Positions 51,101 to 63,100 of a stretch of 64,000 nt of DNA are shown in pieces. Under the pieces are notes generated by a model. It made no database searches, was not told where the DNA came from, and worked only from the letters and a program-made list of their open reading frames with translations. How positions within the stretch are numbered: position 1 is the stretch's first letter; every line of letters begins with the position of its first letter. A program made the translations under genes and the position numbers. This DNA is from Hippopus hippopus (lineage: Eukaryota > Mollusca > Bivalvia > Cardiida > Cardiidae), in assembly GCA_946811185.2 (NCBI GenBank), contig OX328103.1, forward strand, positions 26,270,172-26,334,171, given 5' to 3'.

Positions 51101-54100
51101 GTAATGTCGCGTCGAAAACTAGGTCACTTGATCCAATCTTAGAAAAACCTTTTGTACGCTCTAGAGGCCACATTTTCAGTCCAATACTCATGAAACTTGG
51201 TCAGAATGTTTGTCTTAGTGATATCTCAAAAGTGTATGATAATGGGTAATGTCTGATCAAAAACTAGGTCACTAGGCCAAATCTTAGAAAAACCTTGTGT
51301 ATGCTGTAGAGGCCACATTTTTAGTCCAAAACTCTTAAAAGTTGGTCAGAATATTTGTCTTGATAATATCTTGAAAGAATTCGAAAATGGGTAATGTTGG
51401 ATAAAAAACTAGGTCACTAGGTCAAATCTTCAAAAACCTTGTTTACTTTCTAGAGGCCTCATTTTTTAATGCAATACTCATGAAACTTGGTCAGAATGTT
51501 GGTCTTGCACCAGTTTGCAAGTGGGTCATTTCGGATCAATAACTCATGAAAATCTTGGTAGAATGTTTGTCGTAATATCTCAAAAGAGATTGAAAATGGG
51601 TCATGTTTGGTCAAATGACTCAGGTGAGCGATTTCAGGGCCATCATGGCCCTCTTGTTGTCATGATCTAACAGATAACCTTCAGCTAATTTCTTTATTCT
51701 GTCTTGTAAAAGACTACTTTCTACAGCATCGTGATGAAAGGAGAAATTGCATGTAATGTACAATTTTTTTCCATCTGCCACAGTGTTTTAACTACTATTT
51801 ATATGAGCCATGCTCAGTTAAAAGGAGGGTTAATGCATATGCAAAATGTATTGTAGTTCGCACAGACTGACATTGGTCGAAAATTTTTGCCATTTGTAAA
51901 TTTTCTACATGACAAAAGACCATTTTACCTACAGATCCAGTCGATTGTTAGACAAAATGGGTGTTACAGATCCATGATTGTGTGATGACTTGCTTGCTCC
52001 GAAACATCACGAAGATGTATTAACGACATATATGACAAATGTTTGCGGGCATCCCACTGCACATGTATTTTTGTCGTGGATATTGAATCAGAAGTGTACC
52101 AATGTATTTTTTGCACATAATGGTAATACTATTGGTGCACTGAAACAAGTAGCACTTTCTTCGGGTAGTATTGGTGAAGAGAAAAAAATGGATCTTTGTA
52201 CTGTCACCATGAAATAATTAAAATGCTGCTGACACGGCATTACACACCAAACAAGGAAACAAAGGCAGGAAATTTAAAGCTGTGGAAGTATAGCTGTTTC
52301 CACTTTGAAAATTATTGTTGGAAAAGGAGAAATCCCACCATGTCTGCTGAGCTTTTAACCTATTTTTTTCTTGAAAAAAATAACTTCCACAGTGACCTTC
52401 AACCTTGTTTTCTGATGAAATAAGCATGGATAGGTGCCATTTTTATTTTTTCCTATTGTTTAGAATTGTAAATACTAAATCTGTCTGTTAGAAAGTATGT
52501 ATTTTTTTAAGATTAACCCTAAATTCGATCAAATTATCTCCCTTTTTAACTCAATGGTCTATAAATAGGATCCATATTTGTACATTTACCATGCTTAAAA
52601 CCAGGCTTTTATATTTTTTTTGTGCAAAAATATATGAATTGTCATTAAAATGATGTATATTTGTGTATTTTTCCTCTAATTTTCTGGGTAAGTGACTATT
52701 AAGGAAAGGTGCTTTAAATCCAGTATAAGCTGAATTTTGGAACTGTATATACGTTTTTCAAAGGCAAATTTCTCAGAAACGAGCACAGTGACCCACATCT
52801 TTTTTTACTGTTATCTCCTACAGACATGATGAACTTTGTATGTGCAAAGTTTTAAAAAAATCTGTCCGTTAGAAAAATTTGTCATATACGTCATTAAAGG
52901 CCCTTTTGCTATGGCCCATATATTATACTTTGATCTATGTTGGTTATCTATATCTATATTTTACAAAAATGTCTGCCTCAAATTCATCTCAGGAGGGAAA
53001 CAGTCTGATGTTTTTGAGACTTTGAAGAGAAATACTTTAGAAAACATCATGGGAAAAGGAGAAAATGCAGGTAACCAGCATTTCCTCCTCTTTCCACATT
53101 GTTAATGATTAGCTCCTAGACAAATTCTATAGGATGAGCAATGTTTCATTTGTCATCTGCAAAAACTTTCAGTATGAACAAAACTAAAGTTTTATCATCT
53201 GGTAAAAGAGTTTGAATTACTCCCCAGACGCTTGATGTGAAAACCGTTTACCAAGAATTCCCTTATTTTAACAGAACCGAAGAAAAACGCTTTTGAAAAC
53301 ATTTTTGGAAAAGAAGAAAATGCTAGTAACCAGCATTTTCTCCTTTTCCCACAATGTTTTCTATCATTTTAGGGACAGTAATCATCTTTTGAACTACAAT
53401 TGTCATCTTCAAATGCTTTCAGTTTGGTTGAGTATAATTTTTTGTCATTTGGTAGAGGGTTAAAACTGATATGATAATTGCTGAAATTATTAACTTCACA
53501 TTGGGGGTCTTCTGTGGCCTAGTGTTAATCACTTTACTATACAATCTTGAGTTTTACCAAGCATGATGGCTTTTGAAAACTTTTTGGTGGGGGGGGGTGT
53601 GTGTGTGAAATGCTGGATATTTGCATTTTCTCCTTTTCCCCACATTCTTTTTCTACCCACTCAAAGACACAAATTCTATTGTTGTGTAATATCTAATTTG
53701 TTGTTTTTAAGTACATGTCCTCTAAATATTTCAACTCTTTACCAAATTACAAAATTTTAGACTAGTCCAAATTGAGAGCATTAATTTTGCAGACAACATA
53801 TTTTAAAGTGCCTCAAATGATGTCATTTGGGTCTAAAAGAGATGAAAACATTGTGGGAACATGCTTGTCTGCAAATGCTTTGGATTTGAATGAGTCCAAG
53901 ATTTTGCCTGGTAAAGAGTTAAATGTTGAAATTGCTCTTTTTTACTGAGTGTAATGGTCCATTTACTTACACTTGTTGAGAAAGATGAATGTAACAGTCC
54001 ATTTTCTTACACTTATTGAAAAATATGTATCTTGGTTTTATAAATGTTGTACAAAAAAAGAATTATTCAGAGCAAAAAAAGTTGCTGCAGAGTGCAATGT

Positions 54101-57100
54101 CGGGTATACTTGACACCTTTGGAAGAAAAGTGTTAAGATAGTAGACCCCTATGGCGTCTAGTGCAGTTTGGAATAAAATTTCTTGTTAGTTGATAAATAA
54201 GGATTTATACTGATATAATACTTTTGAACATTTTTAACTGCCCAGAAATACCTTTGATGTTTATCTTAAAATTATTTGTTGATACTTTTGTTAGTTTCTT
54301 GAAAAGGGAGGTAATTATTATCTCCCTTTGTAATGACAATATAGTAGTTTTAGATATATAAATGATAATTCTAAGAAGGAAAAAAAGGAAAAAGTGCCAT
54401 GGTTAAAGTAGTACAATAATACTCATTTTTAATCATAGCAAATTTTGTAGGATAATATTAGGGTGAAAATAGCTGTTTTCCATTAGGGGTCTACTACCTT
54501 ACAACACAGCTAGGAGAAGATTCTGTAGAATAAACATACATTAAAACGGAAATATGGTTGTATCGATTTCATTTGCAAAAAACTGGATGTGAATAAGAAT
54601 ATCGTTGTGGTCTCTATTTTCCAGTTTATCATGCGACGCGCTGTCAGCTAAATTCGTCATACTTCGGCTAATTTCGAAAACCCAAGTAAATTAAAGAAAA
54701 CACAACTTAAAAATAGATTTTGCACATCTGTAAACTATAATTTCAGTTAGTCTTTACATGCCATCGATTTTACACTTGTTAACTCTTGAACAGGGAACTT
54801 GTAAAACAGTTCCCGAACAAGATAGTTGGGAGTTTTCGAGACAGTTCCCCTACACCTTTGTTCTATGTGGGATGACATGAGTAAGACCAGTTAACTCTTT
54901 ACCAGATGACAAAATTTCAGCCATGTCCAAATTGAAAGCATTTGCAGACGACAATTTCAACGTGGCTCAAATGGTGAAACTTTTATTTGACAGGGTAGGA
55001 AACATTGTGGGAAAAGGAGAAAACGCTGGTTCCCAGCATTTTCTCCCTTTCCCACAATGTTTTCAAAAGGCCTCTTTCCCAGGGTCGTTAAAAGTCGGCA
55101 TTGTGTGGTAAAGGGTTAATAAAGGATTTTACTAATTAATGTATTTTGTTTTTTATCGAAAATTTTGTATCAGTGATTGACAGGTATATTGGTCATCATA
55201 AGACTGTCTGTAATTATACCCCCGCAAAACGAATGTTTTCGGGGGTATACTGGAATCAGCCTGTCTGTCCGTGTGTCCGTCCGTGTGTCCGTCCATGTGT
55301 CCATCTGTGTACAAAATACTGTCAAAGTGCTGGTGGGGGTATAAAGTCACATTCAGTGACAGCTCTAGTTAATGATTGCCTTGTGAAACGTCTGTAAATT
55401 TCTTTAACTCGGCTTGTTTGATGGGACAGTTTGACAATCTTTTGTCGCCAAATGCCAAACAATATCGATTGACACTATAATTTCCCCAATGGTGCATAGA
55501 CTACAATACATGTGGAAAAACAGGAGGATTATACATGTACTGCACAAAGTGTACAAGGTGCACAGAAAAATATTTACTTGTAACTCCCATAAGTACCCCT
55601 CCCTCTTTCTCTCTCTAATGCAGTTCTAAAACACAGCTCACAATTCAGCTCATGAAACTTGGTCAGAGTATTTTACTGATGATTTCTAGGACAGTTTGAA
55701 ATTGGGTCATGTCTGGACAAGAAGTTGGTCACAGGGCCAAATCATTGTGTGCAGTCTAGAGGCCATATTTTCAGCCTGATACTCATGAAACTAGGTCAGA
55801 CAGGTTATCTTTTTGAAATCTCAGGCAAGGTTGAAATTTGGCTGCAACAGATTAAAAGTAAGTCACAGGGTGAAATGTTAGAAAAAAAGCTTGTGTGCAG
55901 TCTAGAGGCCACATTTTCAGCTTGATTCTCATGAAACATTATCAGAATGTTTGTCTGGATGATATCTCTGACAACTTCAAAGGTAGGTCAAGTAAGTCAA
56001 GAAGTAGGTCATTAAAATCAGGATCTCTTCAGCTTTATCAACCATAGATGACTTTTACTCAGGTGAGCACTATAGGGCCAATTGCCTCTTATTGCTATCA
56101 TAAATCATGAACTGTATGTTCCTTGAATGGTGCATAAACCCAAATATCAAAACAAACAGATCATTGGCAGCTGATATGTCGTAATGTGTCTCTCAGCAAG
56201 GACAAGTTGACAAAATATGTTCTCTATCTAAGATATAGATAAACACTTTTGTTTTGGCTGTCGTATTTGTCTGGAATGAGGAGATGTATTGGTCTTGTCT
56301 AATCTTCTTATAAAACTCCCTGACCCTGTATCACACAATCCCGAGATTTAATGGCCTCAAGAAAAAAGGCTTTTGAAAACATTGTGGAAAAAGGAGAAAA
56401 TGCTGGTAACCAGCATTTTCTCTTTTTTCCACAATGTTTTCTTTCCTTCCAAAAATGAATTTCAATTTTTAGTTACTTTTATATTGTCGTCTGCAAATGC
56501 TTTCAATTTGGACCAGTCTAAATTGTTTCATTTGGTAAAAAGAATATGGCACCAAAACCAGATTTATCCCTGAATGTAAACAAAGTAGATCAAGATCAGA
56601 CTGCACATTCTTTGCATTCTGGATGTGAATCTACGCCGTATGCTTTTATCCAGACCTTCTGTCAAAAACAGCTTTGAAATTGCAAAACCTGCATGGTTTG
56701 TACTGGTTTGAAATGATAATTGCTGTTATTTAGCACTTTAAGAGTTAATTCTAATATATACTTTAAATCTGCAGAAAAACCCAAATTGTTGCTTTTAGGA
56801 AAAAGTTCAGCCCTTGAAGTGTTGGACTCACGGCTGAATCTGCATTTGCAGTGAGTGTACATAGAAGATCAGACTGCACAAAACATGCAGTCTGATCTTA
56901 GATTTACTTTCTGTGTAGCTTTTTTGATTCATTCTGGCAAAAACAAGTTTCAAATTGCAATAATTGAGACACCATTCCTATTGAAAAGGTCTAATTTTTT
57001 TTAAATTTAGCTCTCTTAAAACACAGTCCCAAGTTTTAAGAACATTCAGGAGGAAAGCCCTTTAAAGTGTCATGGAAAAAGGAGGAAATACTGGTAACCA

Positions 57101-60100
57101 GTAATTTCTCTGTTCCCACAATGTTTTCTATTCTTTCATAGAAAAATTCCGTTACTTGAGCCATGCTGACTTTGTGATCTAAAAATGCTTTATATTTGGA
57201 AAGATGCAACTTCAGATAATGTGCAGCTTAATGTAAAACTCATTGATAACCCCATCAAAGAAATTTGCCAAAGATAGCTATTAAAACATCCATGTAAATG
57301 ATACAGAATCAATAACTTTTTCAGGTTTTATAAATGAACATGTTTGTTACCAGAAATTTCTCCTTTTGCCCCAAAAAATATCTTTTGCAAGATGAAAAAT
57401 GGTTAATGTAAAAAAAAATTTGGTAGTTTATCCATTCCTATACTAGTTAGCTCCACTGGCAGAAGGCCAGTGAACTTATGTCATTGCCCTGTGTCCGTTG
57501 TGCTTGCATCTGCCCGTCAGTCTGCGCATGTGTGTACGCATTAACTTTTATTTAAAGCATCTTCTTCTGTTAAACTCCTCATCCAATTTTGATGAAACTT
57601 CATAGAAATGATCCTGTCATTGACCAATTTAGAGTGTCTTCAAAGAGTTTGATTCCAGTGAAATCTCTGGTTGCCATAACAATAAAAGTGAAAAATATTG
57701 AAAATCTTTCTAAATTTTCTTGTCTGAAACCATAAGACCTAGGAATACCAAATTTGTTATAGAACTTCATCTAATAGATCTTTGCAAAATTCCTTCAAAT
57801 TATAGCTCTGGAGTCAAAATTGGCCCTGTCCTGGGGGTCACAAGTTTTATATGTGTACATATAAAACTTTAAAAGTCTTCTTGTTCCTGACTATAAGGCA
57901 TAGGGCTTCTGAATGTGGCATATGGCTTTATCTAATGGACCTCTACTAAGACTCTTTAAATTATAGCCCTGTGGTCAAAATTGGCCCTGCCCCAGGGGTC
58001 ACAAGTTTTACAATGGCTTATGCGATGAAAACTTTAAAAACCATAAGGCCTAGGGCTACCAGACTTTGCATGTAGCTTTATCTAATGGACTTCTACTAAG
58101 ATTGTCCATATTATAAAAATGGCTTCACCCTGGGGTCACAACTTTCACACAGCCTTTTAAAGAGAAAACATTGAAAATCTTCTTGTTCAAAACCATTTGG
58201 CCAAGAATTGTAATGTTTGGTATGTATGGTTTGTACTTATTAGCCAGTGGAGCAATACAGGACCATCATGGCCCTCTTGTATATTTGTATACTTTCAATC
58301 TGCAGAAACTTGTATGTTATAATAGACAATGTCCTTGTTAAGAAAAAAGATACTCCATAGGATCAGTTTAGTTTCAGACTGCATGTTTCTGTTCAGCCTG
58401 CTCTTAAACTAGTTACTTTGATATACAAAATTATTTAATATGTTTACACTGTACCACGCAATCCTTAGTTTTATTGACCCAGAGAAAAAAAGGTCTTAAA
58501 AATACTGGGAGAATGAAAAAAAATGCTGATTACCAGCACTGTCTTCATTCTTCACAATGTTCTCTACCCCATTTAAAGACAAATTCCCAATTGGAGCCAC
58601 ATTGGGTTTCTCTTCTGCTATTGCTTTGAATTGGACTAATGTAAAAAAAAATATCTTCTGGTAAAAAGTTAACATGAACCCAGACTAGGTAGGCTTTTCA
58701 AAACATTTTGGGAAAAGGAGAAAATGCTGGTTATCAGCATTTTCTCCTTTTTCCACAATGTTTCTACTCTTTTAGAGCAAAATCCCACCATTTGAGCCAC
58801 ATTTGATTTGTTATCTACAAACACTTTGAATTTGGCCAAGTCAAAAATATTGTCATTTGCTTAACCTTTTACCAAACAATTCTATGTTTTCATGGCACTT
58901 AGTGGGGAGGCTTTTGAAAACATGATCTGAAGTTCTCTCCTTTTTCCAGAATGTGTCAATAAAGAAGTATAAAATTTTGTTGTAAGCTAAGACTTTATTC
59001 CTGTTGGTTCCATTCTCTTACATTTCCATAGAAAGTACACCAGCCTAGGTGGAAATCCATAGAATGGACATAAACAGAGTATTTGTACCTCATTTTCCAT
59101 GGTATGCGCTATGCAGTAGCGGTATTTTATAAGGATATTTTCAACGTCATCTGGTGCTGTTAGTTTCAGATGATAAGGAGTTGACCCTATACCAGACGAC
59201 AAAATTTCAGACCTATCCAAATTGAAAGCATTTGCAGATGACAATTTCACTATGGCTCAGATGGTGCAATCTTTCTTTGATAAGGTAGAAAACTTTGTGG
59301 GGGAAAGGAGAAAATGCTGGTTACCAGCATTTTCTCCTGTTCCCTCAATGTTTTCAAAAGGCTTCTTCCTCAGGGTCATTAAAAGTCGTCATTATGTGGT
59401 AAAGGGTTAAACCAGAAACTATGCTTCTTTTCAATGAGATCACGGAGGAGTAAACAAATTTTGTATTGCTAGGATATTTTCATATAATAATCTTTTGCTA
59501 CATGCCTGGTGGTTACATTGCGGAAATGAAAGATTAATTGCCCTTGGGAGTTGTTGATCTGAAACTCTCTAGTCAAGAAGTCAGAAATGTCACTGTGTAC
59601 AATTAATTCATCTCTCAAATGACTGCACAAGTTTAATATCTGCCTGTCTGGTCTTTATTAATGTAACCAAAAACTCGACCCTTAGGATTCTATAGACATC
59701 TTTCACACTTAACCAGACAAGAAAAGTTCAGACTGGTGTAAATTGAAAGCATTTGCAGATGAAAAATTAGTAACATGTGGCTCAAATAATAGGATTTTTC
59801 TGTGAAAGAGTAAAAAGCATTGTTAGAAATGGAGAAAATGCTGGTTTTCAATATTTTCTTCCTTTCCCACAGTGCTTTTAATAGCTAAAAATGTTCTCTC
59901 AGGGTTGTTAAAACTCTGGATTGTTTGCTCAACAGTTAACTCTTTACCAAACAACAAAATTTTAGACAAGTTCAAATTGAAAGCACTTGCAGACGACAAA
60001 ATAAATGAAACTCAGAAATTGAAATTTATTTCGAGCAGGGTGGAAAACATTGTGGCAAAAGGAGAAAATGCTGGTTACCAGCATTTTCTCCTTTTCCCAC

Positions 60101-63100
60101 AATGTTTTCAAAAGGCTTCTATCTGCGGGTCGTAAAAACCAGGGATTGTTTGATAAAGGGTTAAAAGTCTTTTTTTCATGGTTATTAAAAGTCAGGATTG
60201 TTTGTTATAAGGTTAAACTACCTTTCATTTGATTATTGTCTATAAAATGTTTGTCTTGGCAGATTAAAGGAAGATTCTATCTTGGGAGATGTTTCTGTCT
60301 AGCTAAAAAGAGACAAACTAATCCTGAGGAAAAAGGCATATTTTAAAACCTTGTGGTAAAAGGAGAAACTGCCGGTTACCAGTATTTTCTCCTTTCCTCA
60401 CAATGTTTTCTGTCGTTTCAAAGATAGAAATGATATTTTCGGCAAAAGTGAATTTGTTGTTTGCCAATGTTTTCAAATTGGTAGAGTCTAAAATTTTGTT
60501 GATTGGTAAAAAGTTAACTTTCAGCTTTCTAGAGGGCAAAATAGGATGTATTGGACTATTTCTCTTCGGAAAGAAGCTGTGGTTATCATGGGGCAATATT
60601 GAACAGAGTTATACTTGGCACGCTCTTTATCCATTTGTATGAGGGCCTGTTTGATGTGGTTTTACAAGGATCAGAGAGAATGTAATAACAACAGCTTTAG
60701 TAAACTAGTTACTTTTGAAACAGGAGTCTTTTAAGTAGGCTTAATGGTATATGAACATGTCTCAGTTAACCAGTTCTGCACATTCGCATAGCCAGGATTG
60801 AAACATTTATCTATTTAAGATCCAAGATCAGATCGCACAGTCACCTAAATTCTACCTACCATTCTGTTGATTAAATTGTTTTACACCACTTTGAACATTA
60901 TTTCAGTCATGTCAGTGACAACTCACCTTTTATATATATATCATGGGTTTCACCATTACTGGGGTTGGGCTCTGAAGTATCTTGCCCAAGGATACTCTAA
61001 TGTGGAAACCCAGGGCCTTGGATGAGGATCAAATCTGGAACATCCAGGTTAAGAATCGTATACCCTCACCATTCAGCCATGCAGGGCCCTGCAAGACACT
61101 GAAAGGGTTAAAATTGCTTAAAACCTTATTTTTACATTTTTTTTGTTGGAAAATACATAGACCAAAACATTGTAATTTTATTTTTTTTTTAGACTGTCTT
61201 TGCTTGACATATACCAAGGTATCAGACATTGTAGATCAAAGATCAGACAGCACATGTTATGCCTTAAAACATCTTCGAACCTTTAAACACAGCTGATAGT
61301 TTAGATCCAAGAGAATATGCTGTCTGATTTTTGAGCTAAACCTTCTGCCTAAAAAGTCTGTACCAGAATGACAAATTTCTAGACTTGTCCATATTTACGG
61401 CATTTGCAGAAGACAATTGTGTGCCAATTAACCCTTTATCACACAGTCCCGACTTTTAACGACCCTAAAGAGGAAAGCTTTTGAAAACATTGTGGGAAAA
61501 GGAGAAAATGCTGGTAACCAGCATTTTCTCCTTTTCCTACAATGTTTTCTATCCTTCCAGACAGAAAAATCATCATTTTAGCAACATTTAGTTTTTCATC
61601 TGCAAATGCTTTGATACAGTGCAAAATTTTATCGTTTGGTAAAGAGTTAACCCTTTACTACACAGCCCAGAGTTTTAATAAACCCAAGGGAGATGCATTT
61701 TGAAAACATTGTGGGAAATGTAGAAAATGCTGGTAATACAATCAATCAACCTGTCCCCGAAGGTCCTTTAAAACACAGGTCAGTTGTCATCAAAGTTTTC
61801 ATATGCTTTCAGTGTGTTTACAAGTGTCTAAAATTACAGTTATGTCTAAAATGATAGGAGCCATGCTCGGGCAAAAGGGGTCTTAATGCACCTTCGTGAT
61901 GCATTGTACCAAGCAAGTCATCACGTAATTATGGATCCACAAAACCCATTTTGTCTAACAACCAACAGAATCATGAAGTGGACTGGTCCTTTGACATACA
62001 GAAAATTAGCCGATTGCAAAAAGTTTTGGCCCGGGTCAGCCTGTGCGGACTGCGCAGGCTGACCTAGGTTGATACTTTTTGCAGATGCATTAAGCTCCCT
62101 TTTCACAGAGCATGGCTCATATCATTTTGTAAAGAGAGAATGGAGACTAGTTAAGGGGTTAATATGTTTTATTTCTGTATTTTCAGCCCACCAGGATAGC
62201 TCAGTGGTTAGCGCATTGGACTCATGATCTGGTGGTTGTGAGTTCCATACTGGTTGAGGCAAACTTTCTTTCCAGTGATTTTTCGCCTCTCACCTCTGAT
62301 GCATTTGAGAAAGGAGTCAGTGACTTGGAAAGAAAGTTGTGTCAGTAATGGTGTTAGAAAGCCAGGAAACACATGCATAGGTGCACCGACCGCCTTGATA
62401 TGACATGTTAAAACAGCGTAAAACTCCAATTTAATCAATCAGTCTGTATTTTCAGCACTTCTCCAGATAACCATGAGCTCTTGGTGAATGTGCTGTGGGA
62501 GGGTGTTGTGCACACAGCTGCCTTGGTCCGTGCCACTGCTGCAAGAATGTTTGATGTAAGTCCTGGGAAGTCACTTTTTAACCATGTTTTTGTCAGAATT
62601 TCACTTTCCTTGTTTTCAATTAAACTATTACTTCCTTAATTCTTTTCCAAACAACAAAATTTTGGACTGGTCCAGATGGAAAGAGTCTGCAGACAACAGG
62701 TAAAATGCAACTACGAATCTGATACCGTCTTTTGAAGGATAGGAAACATTATGGGAAAAGGAGAAAATGCTGGTTACCCGCATTTTCCCCTTTTCCCATA
62801 ATATTTTCAAAAGCCTTCTCTGTCAGGGTCGTTAAAACTTGGGATGGTGTGGTATAGAGTTAATGCCTTACACCTTACCAAACAATTCAGTGTTTGACTA
62901 ACCTGAGGAAGAAAGGTTTTAGAGGCATTGCAGTAAAAAGCATTTTTTCATTTTCCACATTTTTCATACATTTTCTTCCATAGGGTCATGGAAAGATAGG
63001 GTTGTTTAGTAAAGGGTTTGTAAAAGATATACATGTATCTAAAACGTTATCATTTTCTTTTCACAGATTCTGTTACGTAGTGTTAGTGAATTCCTTGCAT

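Noticed and set aside
50327..51249. Series of 71-codon frames at 145-bp steps
   Set aside because: Generated by the tandem core of a Helentron-like element; also present in the copy at 10945.
60982..61296. 104-codon frame
   Set aside because: Covers a minus-strand SINE head, a T-rich run and a GATCAG repeat; no homology seen.
28553..62810. Many 60-127-residue frames with (F)DRVENIVGKGENAGYQHFLLFPQCF-like text on both strands
   Set aside because: They fall on the TTAA-MITE, appear on either strand depending on element orientation and rely on the palindrome; no consistent start, and stops vary between copies. Not a protein family.
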